A stretch of 54,973 nucleotides of DNA from a virus, in the IMG/VR virus record IMGVR_UViG_3300025141_012176, positions 1-54,973 of that record; one strand, given 5' to 3'. Positions 20,201 to 27,748 of the stretch are shown here, piece after piece; position 1 is the first letter of the stretch; every line of letters starts with the position of its first letter. A program made the translations under genes and the position numbers. Below the pieces are notes generated by a model. The model searched no databases. It was not told the origin of the DNA and was given only the letters and a program-made list of their open reading frames with translations.

Positions 20201-23133
20201 CACCCCGCGCCGGCTCTGCTTGTCAGGTCGGAAGAACCAGACGATATATCATCAACATAAAAGATTGAGTCTGCCGATGATGGGTCGCCTGAATCTGAGG
20301 ATGCTGAAATGACATTTCCAAAATCCCAGTGTAAGGCTAGCGTATCAATATGTGGGATGAATGAGCCGGTATTGGGCCCTGCAATAGTCTTTTGTCCCAA
20401 ATATGGACTTCGATATGGATGCTCAACACCATAGTTTCTTGGATCTTTAGCGTGAGCAATAATGGAGCTAGTTGGCAAATAAGATGCCCAGTAACGAACG
20501 CCAGATATTTTTGCATCACTTTTTTGTAGTGCGCTGCCAGTAAAGTCTGTACGGTGGCAGCCAACATACATTCTTTTATGTGCTCGCATGAATTTCTCTG
20601 CGGATGCGGTTCCAATCATCTGTGTCTTATGGAAAGATCTTTCGACGACTCCACCCCTAACATTTGTTCCAAAGAATTCTAATTTATAAGCATTAGCAGA
20701 ACTCCCTGTTACAAGATTTGTTATGCCATAATTTTCTGGGCGTACCGAAACAGAAAGGTTCCACTTCTCATTGTCGTACACTCCCTTGAACAGGCTCGTC
20801 GTTAATTCTGATATGGGCGACGGAGTAGTGGAAGTTAGCGAGAAATACCCATCAGCAGATTCACGATTTGGCTTAATTAAATATACTTGGAAGTTTGCAT
20901 CATCAGGGTCACGCCAGCCAGTACTGGCTGCTGTTTCGCCCTTTGCCGTATGCATACCAAAAATTGAGGCGCTCTGGAATGGCGTGTCGAAATAGAACGA
21001 ATTACGAATGTCTGGCTTTATCGGGAATATTGCCTCGCACTCTGCCGTAAAGCCTAAGTGAGATTCTGCCCTCTCAAGGCTGCCAGTCAAACTTCCAGAG
21101 ATAAAGCCTACGGTATTTGAGTTGCTGGGGTCTGCATATTGATATACAGTTGAAGAGAATTTGTCCGGATCGTTAAAGTTGACATATCTTTTCTTTACTA
21201 CTGTTTCTCGGTAGCTATCTCTCAGATTGTGGTCAGCGTTGTTGGCGTAAAGATTTAGCCGCACAATGTCTTCGTCAACACCGAAACAATGAAGCAGGTT
21301 TCTGATAGATTTTGTTGTACCTTTTGTCTTGAAGATATAAGAAAGGTTGTTATAAATGTTTTGATAAATTAAGTTCTTAACATCATCCACATCTTCTTTA
21401 AAGTTGCGATCTTCGTCGCGCTGCATCATGATATTTAAAACATCAGCCTCAATGAATAGCTCAGGTGTTGATATGCCGAGATTTGAAATTAAATTTGAAG
21501 CAAAAGGATATGGCTTGTGGCTTGACGACATATATCCTGGCGCCTTGACTTTCGGCAATTGCCCAATCATCAGATGCAAGTTGTCAAAATAAGAACCAAC
21601 TAGCTGAACCATGTTTTTGAAAGTTCCATCTCCAGATGTATCATCTTCTTCTGAAATCCAATGTGGTATTGACATCAATAGAGATGAATTGTTTTGGCTG
21701 TCCCAGTCTGAACCTGAGATTGCTAACGATGAACTTAAGCCAGAAACCAGTGAATGTCCCGTATATATGATTGGATCTTCGAACTCCTTGTCAGCGGCTG
21801 AAGCCTCTAGGATAGCAGAGCCTGTATTTCTGGAAGCGCTGTCTGGGTAACCTACCCACACTCCATTAGATATCCTGCCTGAATAATCTAAAACTGTCGA
21901 GTCTGTTGTTGAGTTGCCAGTTATACCTTCATTAAATTTATAGTAAACTCCAAGGGACGCGTTTGCTATGTCTGTATTTGAGCCGCCACGAACTTGCGTG
22001 AACCAACTCCTTCCAATCTCTTTGTGGCTTCTAGCTTCTTTCCAGAACCTAAACTCATCCATAGATGCAGATAGTTTGCCCCATCCTTGAGTCGGATCAG
22101 TATATGCACCGGAGGGCGCTGTCCTCAGTGCTCCGATATTTGCAGTGAGCGATCCAGTTATTTCTCCGAGAGTAGCAGAGCCAGTGCCAACGGTATGATT
22201 AAGGTTGCCATTTACAAATAGCCTGATTTGTTGTTTTGAGCCGGAGTTTGCGACTGTAATTGCATAGTGATTCCAGTCTTCCATGAAGCCAGTTGTAACA
22301 GTGCTGTCGCCTATAGGAACATTATGGACTCCGCCGCCTAGGCTGCCGGCGTGGCTGCCAGACAATATAGTAACTCGAAATGGCGAGCCTGAGGCGCCGC
22401 CTGTCAATTCAACTCTAAATCTACCATAGTTGCCTGCCGTCTTTGCAGCGCCATTCCAAAGATCAAAAATAACCTCTTTTTGTGTCTTAGTCAAATCCCA
22501 TGCCGGCTTCTTAAGCCAGAACTCTACTGTAACTCCGTTGTCAAGATTTGTTCTCAAGTTTGAGAGTCGACTTCCTAGCCTGTCGCTTTGCAAAGCTTTG
22601 TTTGTTGAATAAATGTCAGTATCATAATAGTTCGAACCAGTAAATGTCGTTGCCAAGCTGCCCGTTGGCATGCCACCAGAAGCAGTGTGTGGGCCGCCGG
22701 TGATTCTAATATATTCATAAGAAGCAGTAGCGGGGGCGCCATAGCCTCCAAGATCATTTGTTTCATATGACTGCAAGTCGCCGAAGTTGCGTCCAAGTAT
22801 TGCGTAACCATTGGTTCGTGGGTATTTCTCTTCCAAAACCCATTTGGTAACATTTCCAGCATCATTTAAGAATTTTTGTTGTTCAGCTTCGGAGCCATCA
22901 TATGGCCACTGGTTTGCAATAACGCTCATGGCATCCATATAATATTTCTCGGCAGAGCCATACATGGCAAAGTTTGATGCAGTTGCCCAGTTAATATTGG
23001 GAACTACAGTATCCTTCTGAACCTGTCTTTGTTTAATCTGATCGGCAGATTCCGCATCGGCAGTTCCAAGCCTATCTAAATCTTTACTTGTAACTATACC
23101 TTTTTGATTTTGAAAAAATTCTCTAGCAGACAT
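11230..23133 (-). CDS. Giant 3967-aa virion protein with LamG/ConA-like lectin domains
   Basis: One uninterrupted frame of 11.9 kb. Residues about 180-430 form a concanavalin A/LamG-like domain (VTVEFWLKKP, HYAITVANSG, ASMDEFRFWKEARSHKEIGR); a second lies at about 2025-2300 (CTIAAWIRWDG, WTLVAVTFDGT, GAIAECMIWDGILNDPE). Two copies of a 130-aa repeat module lie near 1197-1330 and 1740-1877 and recur in the neighbouring 788-aa protein. The C-terminus is a Gly/Asp-rich run ending in acidic residues. N-terminal residues 1-100 are helical (ESADQIKQRQVQKD). It follows the gp6-like and 788-aa genes, the position of T4 gp7. Lectin folds suggest binding of host surface glycans; it probably builds part of the baseplate periphery or fibres. 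Its length is extreme for a phage protein. Confidence 0.7.
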   Translation of the reverse strand: MSAREFFQNQKGIVTSKDLDRLGTADAESADQIKQRQVQKDTVVPNINWATASNFAMYGSAEKYYMDAMSVIANQWPYDGSEAEQQKFLNDAGNVTKWVLEEKYPRTNGYAILGRNFGDLQSYETNDLGGYGAPATASYEYIRITGGPHTASGGMPTGSLATTFTGSNYYDTDIYSTNKALQSDRLGSRLSNLRTNLDNGVTVEFWLKKPAWDLTKTQKEVIFDLWNGAAKTAGNYGRFRVELTGGASGSPFRVTILSGSHAGSLGGGVHNVPIGDSTVTTGFMEDWNHYAITVANSGSKQQIRLFVNGNLNHTVGTGSATLGEITGSLTANIGALRTAPSGAYTDPTQGWGKLSASMDEFRFWKEARSHKEIGRSWFTQVRGGSNTDIANASLGVYYKFNEGITGNSTTDSTVLDYSGRISNGVWVGYPDSASRNTGSAILEASAADKEFEDPIIYTGHSLVSGLSSSLAISGSDWDSQNNSSLLMSIPHWISEEDDTSGDGTFKNMVQLVGSYFDNLHLMIGQLPKVKAPGYMSSSHKPYPFASNLISNLGISTPELFIEADVLNIMMQRDEDRNFKEDVDDVKNLIYQNIYNNLSYIFKTKGTTKSIRNLLHCFGVDEDIVRLNLYANNADHNLRDSYRETVVKKRYVNFNDPDKFSSTVYQYADPSNSNTVGFISGSLTGSLERAESHLGFTAECEAIFPIKPDIRNSFYFDTPFQSASIFGMHTAKGETAASTGWRDPDDANFQVYLIKPNRESADGYFSLTSTTPSPISELTTSLFKGVYDNEKWNLSVSVRPENYGITNLVTGSSANAYKLEFFGTNVRGGVVERSFHKTQMIGTASAEKFMRAHKRMYVGCHRTDFTGSALQKSDAKISGVRYWASYLPTSSIIAHAKDPRNYGVEHPYRSPYLGQKTIAGPNTGSFIPHIDTLALHWDFGNVISASSDSGDPSSADSIFYVDDISSGSSDLTSRAGAGWGYSWLGNIAKKQHSGKGDFFLPPESGDGNAIDFNFVGASRLQPPENIDSNDMIQITTEADEAKDFSAEDRITDYFYSIEKSMYRTMSEEMMNFFGSIVGFNNLIGEPVNRYRPQYKDIEKLKQLFFDRIGNTPQLDKYVDYYKWIDSSIAEFIRQLVPASANISEDVRTMVESHVLERNKYWSKFPTIEFKAEDPEASLFGISEMLYDWEHGHAPLPDTAATATFVGTTALAGEDGTNLILTNADGSTVTFHTDPTKNFGDTSNDDGDHRWIINTGGDFSSEGIRKATQAFHIACLTAIAAGELDMTAVPATNTGTQTSFTLTQTTLGEDGNTAITLVTGMTANGETAFTGGSTPEEKNALWWRERAAREHSRLTSATPELDRDRNVIRDRITTHVSASGIGSVTTKGGTAFKTKKYPRRVFTRTYNFETNNLRHIGGGINFNKNKKLGFIRSRILKNAMGASVLAVSASEVYNFPNIDDVQNPSAKRMYTFKAFTDANQNNDFTNSGKGHLIAPFNLVSSSVSTGYQTDVVLWSPPLSGSASVQITNLHTDAYGPDKEIPMQGPFPEKYVGGYFNRHVDLNYADSNKSLDERHNRPEAWDLSFSNTTNAQSAIVFSRPAGHTPSALWSRDFGRKCHYNIKNIKQITGSTATGSTTTSPTKIGNYTFNYDVVQIAGRSSNNRFLKRSYSNDDTIGKSNVAPLPGLIHSGASALPATTNVHTLIAVRPEDANDHGPSFITSPTTADDSPSLDRDTSLRFAQQNSGSTAATATFVGTAALNGADGTNIILTNADGSTVTFHTDPTKNFGDTSSDGGDHIWEVNTGGISGGSEVRKATQAFHIACLAAIAALELDMTAVPATDTGTQTSFTLTQTTAGTAGNTAITLVTGMTANGETTFTGGTAATSATVFTLPRRDLTGSDSVIVSRFSSPGGPEQMSRGFLDKNAEEYSVYNALPFRNLSVLGSGSGEANTMRVRDHLNTTYGLRTHLARYSGQFGHDQQIGSVSSTTYVTNPSLHKTNRNRLKRMELSGTPTYVAHNATTFDGIAMDAAGGVSTRVRDDRVEIEDEGGLTALNYFDDIFGSDGTDKCTIAAWIRWDGIGDHSDLTAGERGWQSIFCAGFMNKNTFKAGRGLMFGISGSEADNAKLFFHRAYAGGSADDRSLVVKTSDKCINPGVWTLVAVTFDGTSNALGPVAAGEGGVNQNDGYQDAQGALPTFYVWERDSDYAKYASGSIEYATSRGGFIGDPRFGDASDSAPVTFASPNELAPMIGNGAGTATSGSNYDTCTFSGAIAECMIWDGILNDPEVWSINRNYDDYLSWGPQALTESHAAENANLCAWYKLGGGDTAAVSDVSTGSATGRIFDATASAGTVGDSTSLVSHYPTYVTSSKYDNGYISHMIPRSDMQYSWITASLASSGSRVLGYAPYSGRVSSSAVRTRDGVLVRQGWENALNFVSASELVSVVKDGERRFAKDKSNVGSGQTGLMFTDFVGLNTNIREPITSSLAASTNNLGFAISKDATYYINIGSPGELADAGAEDFVTGGFINSAVKPALNTLESGSPGSVGALNCLLLHRNGPYGYPSWKQIRTGEHPVARYQRKNNIYSIVRAGEVANFDSAAPTVASEFGTIDVFERITPVSSKYRPVEHAVTLYTEGLTYDEASNNYTFFYDPANEPPLKVIVGTTHGNDLVYFDDSKVDASASVSLVVRSVTAYDLVKDQYANGALLGLESSVENLTSISYKEIIYPSSENMYDNRVRQRYNYTNNFWRKNRADRHITAPPTTTGQALKHSMWPLDAFDTFASGTEVSVTASGVTAISGELMNTHTYFHNIGASLAGASGSIGQPSSIVIDYSAISAVANASPCYIRPHLLSSTASVTNPNRPVAAGRLANSDGHTDRNWAGSASIGYGYAEWQVAESAGRYDLSAGQVGRAAWVSGSSDPWYKDYDSYATEIRAQAKDYSIIPEFRIGDNIGFYVVTNQGNVLADQQNMFEIIGQDNSSDTYPQSSVTASFYEIYSTSDFMKNFATIKSDLEGVAEPAKLTLTCRAAIKFLPYDGFYPCERTLALAKQFSSSYASSVSFEGGIAATNEDGFDAANAPTKGSWRAFLQPMMAPGILFNSIKSGLAVDYPIMTHGSKIRKTKLGNSDYWGLGFDGVGESPLFDEDGRNGNNKTDPDNITNQSFNLGTFYDERLLIKTNADIGNTASLDYNAGVWDYRIPFEAILNPEKYILNTPLIDHEPDPRVRIDVTASWDGGGNFLYKMMANNFCAEVSNFFLNDGQNTKITSRGEDAMNLAIQGGDIYGARVKLRRSMNKARSWDEDVTEGGGSNTAIKDTFAATGSYELPQDPRNQTGMVETFTMYSRPSAFGPPVWGRIHQKIHMNTYNTGSNNFHRESMSGSDWGTMDSLEGYYWSFTPPYYDGEAWADILFAPSSTKEYTLDELMSEVKIQYWRHDPGIHDPNAGNFAAVKTLADERYPKFTTNGMHSSSLYSGENINRNAMQISASLNLLSQEITDTFQVTVNKATGKTEISNLADQKVWTIQPKFETPMFNFNPSYNPAQRASDLTIPTHGSESVPSGMWHQYGAIENSAHRGIFMEINDIPQNWLQNHGWPRTTDIYQSSLSSTLTGADLEYQRMQDAANMKSLVDLVGFDSTPTKLGQIRDTLTVEEAIVAVPFIEKSGEKSFFALEPNQVAQALGRPLAVEFEPAGPSIMEQINMMGRFILPPTFDFVTNEDVPPIAMYIFPFSYTFDQDDLAHIWQNVAPPCSKKLSLAEASISHDLLLNELMGYANEEEAKFADIGAQKAFAGQFGDITMVNAPFQDKVQWMVFKAKQKGKINYYETIAGGESTQDTTLTDAWESAAGAQKSLPFGTNTNPNYGYNWPYDYFSIIESAQIESEIGFTPLFSVVQALENNAGKVGGKEEADLNDGSGSKRDQHKAGGQDFGKAGVGGDGGDGGGGGGGGAWDGPPGKAPDPNNPGFLLDGSDDPDYEAQ
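17503..17915 (-). repeat. Intragenic module copy (giant protein, second copy)
   Basis: Encodes roughly residues 1740-1877 of the giant protein: TATFVGTAALNGADGTN, then STVTFHTDPTKNFGDTS, SGGSEVRKATQAFHIACLA, TSFTLTQTT and GNTAITLVTGMTANGE. It is very similar in DNA and protein to the copy at 19147-19545 and clearly related to copies in the 788-aa gene. Confidence 0.8.
19147..19545 (-). repeat. Intragenic module copy (giant protein, first copy)
   Basis: Encodes roughly residues 1197-1330: TATFVGTTALAGEDGTN, STVTFHTDPTKNFGDTS, GIRKATQAFHIACLTA, TSFTLTQTTLGEDGNTAI and VTGMTANGETAFTGG. Long stretches of nucleotide identity with 17503-17915 (for example the run encoding the TDPTKNFGDT strand) point to recent duplication or gene conversion. 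Confidence 0.8.
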
Positions 23134-23140
23134 TAATCAC

Positions 23141-25507
23141 CTAGTCCTCGACATCTTCTACTCTAAATTTAAATGTTTCTGGCTGTTCTACCCACTGGCT
23201 TACTGCTCCGTTGTAATACGCGAAATTCATGCCATATGCATATCCGCCCTCAAGAACATTCATATCTAAGTCTAGGTAATTTCCAGAAACATCAAACGAT
23301 AGTAGTGTGTGCAAAGTAGATCCTGTTCCGTATGGTATCACTTCTAAGTTGTCAATAACCCGATGTACCCTGAACGAAGCGCTCTCAATTGTGGTATTCG
23401 AAATAGCAGTAGACGCTTTAGTATAAATAGTTGGGCTCCAATCTTTTTCGCGGACGAACAATCTAAATCTGGCTGACTTCTCTCTTCTATTGTACTCTGG
23501 GCGAAGGTTCGTTATGGCGGTAACATAAGTCGGATCCGGGCTGTAATTGCTAGCCTTAAGTCGAGTTGCTGTGAATGAGCCTGTGTGATATTCTGTTGTC
23601 GCCTTCCACCATACATCATAATATGTCTGCGGTGCGGCGGAGGAAGATGTCAAGCAGAAACTAGCGCTATATATTCCAGTGGATACATATCCACCAGTCA
23701 TAGCAGTCTTAGATGTGTCATTAACATGTGTGCCGTCTTTGTGAAGCTCCAATTTATCACCGGATGGCTCAGTATCATCAGATGAGCCAGAAAATAGACT
23801 GACATACACCTGCCCTGTTCCAAGATCTGGTACATTTCTTAACTGGCCTCTGAAATAATTGTAGAAATATATTGTATTAAGATTTTCATCTGCCGTCATC
23901 AAAGAGCTACTGAAATATATATTTCCCCTTTCATCTTTTGTTCTTGAATCCCATCTTGCCTCAATGTATGGGCGCTTAAAGAAATACTCGCTTGTTCTGC
24001 CGAAAAACTTTTTAGTATAATATGAATTTGTTGAGCCTGTCAAGTTGGTGGAAGAGGATGCCTCGCTGCTGGCTGTTATCATCACGCCAATTCCATAATC
24101 AGCAATCGGGGTACCATCTATCCACTCCTCTACTAGATGAGTAATATCAAGCTCGATATCTTCAGTGCCTTTGTCAAAATAGACACTATAATTGGATCCT
24201 GTAAGATAATCTCCTCCTGGGGACGCCCAAGTTCCGTGTGGTATGCCACCAGTAAAAGCAGTTTCACCATCTGCCGTCACACCAGTTATTAAAGTTATAG
24301 CTGTATTTCCAGCAGTCCCAACAGTAGTTTGAGTTAGTGTAAACTCTTCTTCGTCACCCCAGGTAGTGGGACTAATCGTCATGTCTAATTCGCCGGCGTC
24401 AATTGCACCTTTACATGCAATCCAGAATGCCTGCGTAGCCTTCCTGACTTCGCTGCCTCCACTGATGCCTTCGGTGTTGACTCTCCACCGTTGTCCTATG
24501 CCGCCGGTAAAAGCAGTTTCACCATCTGCCGTCACACCGGTTATTAAAGTTATTGCTGTATTGCCATCAGTCCCAACAGTAGTTTGAGTTAGTGTAAACT
24601 CTTCTTCGTCACCCCAGGTAGTGGGACTAATCGTCATGTCTAGTACACCGGCGTCTATTGCTGCCTTGCATGCAATCCAGAATGCCTGCGTAGCCTTTCT
24701 GACTTCGCTGCCTCCGGAAATATCTCTGGTGTTAACAGTGAAGGGTGACGCTGTTTCGTCGACCGTATCGCCAAAGTTCTTGGTAGGATCCGTGGTAAAT
24801 GTTATAATTTCGCCATCAGCATTTACCAATTTAAAAGATGTGCCATCTGCGTCGTCCAAGGATGCATTTCCTATAATTGTCGCTGTAGCCGCGGCGGTGA
24901 GATCGGCGGTGACATCGCCGAAGTTGAGAGTGGGATCCGTAGTAAATGTTACAGTTGATGCATCAGCATTTACCAATATCAAAGATGTACCACTTGCGTC
25001 GTCCAAGGATGCATTTCCTATAATTGTCGCGGTGGCAGAAGTAGGTACACTATTGAGCGTGCTTCCGTTGGCATATATCCAGTTTGAGCCGATATTACCA
25101 TTGACAAGATCTTTATACTCGAACATATCCAAGCCTGTTCCTTCTTGCCACGAAGCTGATACCGGCGACACACTAAGATAGAAGGCACGCGGCGTGGTTT
25201 GAGAATGCGGTGCATTAAACATCCTCAAATAGAAATTCACAGAGCCGGATGCAGGAATAGTTGTCGCTGTTCTATCCGATTCTATGGAATTTGTGCCCGT
25301 CACTGGAAACTTTATAAGGAATCTTGACAACTCTGAACTGCTAGCGGCGTTTGATACCGATGCTGTTGCCGATTGTCCGTATATAGAGAACACTTCCAAA
25401 ATATCAGAAGCGCCCATGTTGGATCCAGTTGCCCTTGTGCTTAGATTTTCAAGATAAGCATTAGTAATTGTGTTGTCTGCGGTTGCCCAATATCTTTTTA
25501 TTGCCAT
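23141..25507 (-). CDS. Baseplate/fibre structural protein with DNRLRE-like fold and inserted repeats
   Basis: A 788-aa protein. The N-terminal part (MAIKRYWATADNTITNAYLE, then LSRFLIKFPV, NFYLRMFNAPHSQTTPR, SPVSASWQEGTGLDM) and the segment after residue 422 (WASPGGDYLTGSNYSVYFD, IELDITHLVEEWIDG, YGIGVMITASSE) resemble halves of one DNRLRE-type beta-sandwich, as in large myovirus baseplate proteins. Between them residues 158-422 are a tandem repeat insert (two N-type and two C-type units). The C-terminal half (STTYYDVWWKATT-like strands, AITNLRPEYNRREKSARFRL) looks like further beta domains. The ATG overlaps the gp6-like stop as TAATG, so translation is coupled. Position after gp6 suggests a role like T4 gp7 or its peripheral substitutes. 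Confidence 0.6.
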   Translation of the reverse strand: MAIKRYWATADNTITNAYLENLSTRATGSNMGASDILEVFSIYGQSATASVSNAASSSELSRFLIKFPVTGTNSIESDRTATTIPASGSVNFYLRMFNAPHSQTTPRAFYLSVSPVSASWQEGTGLDMFEYKDLVNGNIGSNWIYANGSTLNSVPTSATATIIGNASLDDASGTSLILVNADASTVTFTTDPTLNFGDVTADLTAAATATIIGNASLDDADGTSFKLVNADGEIITFTTDPTKNFGDTVDETASPFTVNTRDISGGSEVRKATQAFWIACKAAIDAGVLDMTISPTTWGDEEEFTLTQTTVGTDGNTAITLITGVTADGETAFTGGIGQRWRVNTEGISGGSEVRKATQAFWIACKGAIDAGELDMTISPTTWGDEEEFTLTQTTVGTAGNTAITLITGVTADGETAFTGGIPHGTWASPGGDYLTGSNYSVYFDKGTEDIELDITHLVEEWIDGTPIADYGIGVMITASSEASSSTNLTGSTNSYYTKKFFGRTSEYFFKRPYIEARWDSRTKDERGNIYFSSSLMTADENLNTIYFYNYFRGQLRNVPDLGTGQVYVSLFSGSSDDTEPSGDKLELHKDGTHVNDTSKTAMTGGYVSTGIYSASFCLTSSSAAPQTYYDVWWKATTEYHTGSFTATRLKASNYSPDPTYVTAITNLRPEYNRREKSARFRLFVREKDWSPTIYTKASTAISNTTIESASFRVHRVIDNLEVIPYGTGSTLHTLLSFDVSGNYLDLDMNVLEGGYAYGMNFAYYNGAVSQWVEQPETFKFRVEDVED
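24242..25036 (-). repeat. Tandem insert N-N-C-C in the 788-aa structural gene
   Basis: Four in-frame units. N-type units (TATIIGNASLDDA...TDPT.NFGD) occupy 24899-25036 and 24752-24889; C-type units (SGGSEVRKATQAFWIACK...FTLTQTTVGT.GNTAIT) occupy 24497-24745 and 24242-24490. The two C-type copies are nearly identical at DNA level. In the giant gene each copy is a single N-C pair, so here each half has been doubled. Confidence 0.85.
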
Positions 25508-27309
25508 TACATTATTGTCCCTTTAATATCGGCATCAGGAAATTTAATCTCAAATGCTACATTATGTGGCATTATTATATATCTTCCATCTGGAGATGTA
25601 TTCGCGGCGATGCTGAATCGATAATCAGAATAATTTCCGCCGACATTCTGGGTTACTTTGACTCTTTTGACATCTGAAACGCCCTCAACTTTATTTAGAG
25701 CAGTTTGAATTTCTGAGATGTAGAACGGCTCTCCAATATATGTTGGGTTCGCGTATTTCGCTTTAAGCATATCTTGTGTTGCCTGAAGAACATCATACTT
25801 ATTCGAATCATGTGTCGCGACGACGGTGTACTCAATTTGTATGTTGATAATTTTTCCATCAATTATGTCTATTGTGTCGTTCATCATCTTATATTGTGCC
25901 AGCCAAGTCTTAAGATTGTTCTTTACAGTGTTGTTTGCTGATGTTAAATATCCGTTACTGTCCTCACCCAATACATAAAGATTAAGATTTCTTTTTATTG
26001 AATCCAAGTCTCTAACAATTCTACACCTCCTTATGGCGCCATACCTTTCTGGCATTGCATATGTAAGCGCTTCATAATCTCTTTTCGTGACTGCCCTGTT
26101 TTGCGTAGCGAAGTGATCTAGAGTTCTTCTCTTTAGTTCGTCCGTAGTCGGCAGAGAAACATCTCCAATGATTGGCTCTTCGTTGTAAACCTCAAAAGAA
26201 TTAATCACATCATCTTTCTTTGACTTAACAAGAACGAGAGGGTTTGCAAACTCTACAAAAGTATTGCCAACTTTAGTTATGCCACCAACAGCGGCATTAG
26301 CGTTGGCAGCCGTTACTGTTCGATATGTTATGTCAACATTCGTATTGGAAGGCGCCACGCCAAACTTATCTGTACCCAGAAGTTTCGATGGATCGAAGGT
26401 GGTGTCCGTTATGTAATCTCTGCCAAACATATCAAGCACAACATTAGTTGGCTCCGCCACAGAAGACCCTGTAAGCTCTGAGTCTGACCCAAATCCGAAT
26501 TGCAAATAAGTATTGTTTCTTTCCCTTTCAACCACAAATCTTCGTGGCACCACAAATGGCTTTAATATGGAAGACACTCCGTCAGACGAGGCTTCCGAGT
26601 TTACAATATCTTTATAGACGACATTTTGTGACAAGTAATCAACCTCGTAATACTGGTGCCCCTCATCATCAACCACTTTCAAAATCTCTGCAATGTTAGA
26701 TGCTGGAACTTTTACTCTTAAAAACCTTTCATAGCCTCCAACTGTAATCGTCTTTTGTCCCATTAGCCCAGATATAATCCTCGCGTAGGCTTTTATTGCA
26801 TAATGTGTTGGCAGCCCAGTGGAAGAATCCGTCCTAGCCACAACATGTGAATGTTTTGATGAATCGAAAAACAAATCTTCAACCAACAAGAAAGATGCAC
26901 CGTTGTCTCCTGAGAACGATGACCCCCTACGCAGAGTTGGTAAATAATTAGGATCAATGCCCATTCCACTAGTGGTGGCTGGGACTATTGCATAAATAGC
27001 TAGTACGCCATGGGTTGAAGGCGAGCCTCGAAACTTAAACCCCAGTTGCCGGGCATGTCTAAGGACATTGTTATATTCTAGCGCTGTATCCATAAAGGAC
27101 TCGTTAACTGCGTAGTCGAGATAGAAAGACAGAACATCACTGGTATAAGCAACCGTGTCAAGCATCAAAGAGCCGAAGGACGCTTCGCTAAAGTCTTTAT
27201 AAGTGTCGGGGTAATAAATCTTTGCCTGATCAATCAATTCGTTCTTGATCGAAGAGAAATCTCGACTAAGATAATTTATCTTTCTTGTGTGTTTTTTATC
27301 TCTTGCCAT
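25507..27309 (-). CDS. gp6: Baseplate wedge protein, T4 gp6-like
   Basis: A 600-aa protein beginning with a basic segment (MARDKKHTRKINYLSRDFSS) then IKNELIDQAKIYYPDTYKDF, SFGSLMLDTVAYTSDVLSFY and LDYAVNESF. This YLSRDF...F.S.G.ML.D..AY..D.LS.Y.D pattern is the hallmark of T4 gp6/baseplate J-like wedge proteins. A J-like core continues to about residue 500 (RVVTKRDYEALTYAMPERY-like segment, then EYTVVATHDSNKYDV, GEPFYISEIQTALNKVEGV). gp6 dimers form the inner ring of the baseplate wedge that triggers sheath contraction. T4 gp6 is 660 aa. It lies 20 bp downstream of gp25, the T4 order. Confidence 0.85.
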   Translation of the reverse strand: MARDKKHTRKINYLSRDFSSIKNELIDQAKIYYPDTYKDFSEASFGSLMLDTVAYTSDVLSFYLDYAVNESFMDTALEYNNVLRHARQLGFKFRGSPSTHGVLAIYAIVPATTSGMGIDPNYLPTLRRGSSFSGDNGASFLLVEDLFFDSSKHSHVVARTDSSTGLPTHYAIKAYARIISGLMGQKTITVGGYERFLRVKVPASNIAEILKVVDDEGHQYYEVDYLSQNVVYKDIVNSEASSDGVSSILKPFVVPRRFVVERERNNTYLQFGFGSDSELTGSSVAEPTNVVLDMFGRDYITDTTFDPSKLLGTDKFGVAPSNTNVDITYRTVTAANANAAVGGITKVGNTFVEFANPLVLVKSKKDDVINSFEVYNEEPIIGDVSLPTTDELKRRTLDHFATQNRAVTKRDYEALTYAMPERYGAIRRCRIVRDLDSIKRNLNLYVLGEDSNGYLTSANNTVKNNLKTWLAQYKMMNDTIDIIDGKIINIQIEYTVVATHDSNKYDVLQATQDMLKAKYANPTYIGEPFYISEIQTALNKVEGVSDVKRVKVTQNVGGNYSDYRFSIAANTSPDGRYIIMPHNVAFEIKFPDADIKGTIM

Positions 27310-27329
27310 TGATAGCTTTAACTCCTAGT

Positions 27330-27728
27330 CTAGAAATTTAATTCTAATGTTGAATCAGCGCCGGACGGGATAACCTTGAATCTAATCGATATTCCAAGAA
27401 AGTTTGGATCCATATTCTCATATAAAGATGGAGACTCCGATTTTCCTGCGCTAGTGAAATTCACAGATGAAATATTAATATATGGAAGATATTTCTTTGC
27501 TTGTTTCTTTATTTTTGATTCTATTCTGCCCATTGTTTTTTGATTTAGTGGCTCAAATAAAAACTTCTTGAGCCCAACACCAAAATTTGGATCCATAATG
27601 CGCTCTCCGGGGACAGTCAGTAGTACCATTTTTAAGTTCTGTTTCGCAACTGAATTGATATCAGTTAGCGTCCCAAATCCGTATACGCCATCTCTAACAA
27701 ATGGTAATCTCGCTCCAAAACCTGACAT
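27330..27728 (-). CDS. gp25: Baseplate wedge protein, T4 gp25/GPW-like
   Basis: A 132-aa protein, the same size as T4 gp25 (132 aa). It contains the GPW/gp25 core: QNLKMVLLTVPGERIMDPNF, then GVGLKKFLFEPLNQ, and ends with a beta strand LGISIRFKVIP. gp25 sits at the baseplate core and connects the wedge to the first sheath layer. Located between the 2143-aa gene and the gp6-like gene. A late-promoter-like TATAAATG (27771-27778) and a CTATTTAT motif lie in the 53-bp gap upstream. Confidence 0.9.
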   Translation of the reverse strand: MSGFGARLPFVRDGVYGFGTLTDINSVAKQNLKMVLLTVPGERIMDPNFGVGLKKFLFEPLNQKTMGRIESKIKKQAKKYLPYINISSVNFTSAGKSESPSLYENMDPNFLGISIRFKVIPSGADSTLELNF

Positions 27729-27748
27729 ATAGTTTTATTCCTTCTTCT

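Noticed and set aside
24621-25181. Long plus-strand open frame (186 codons) opposite the 788-aa gene
   Set aside because: It is the antisense shadow of the repeated N/C units; the open frame results from the repeated codons, and the product repeats on itself.
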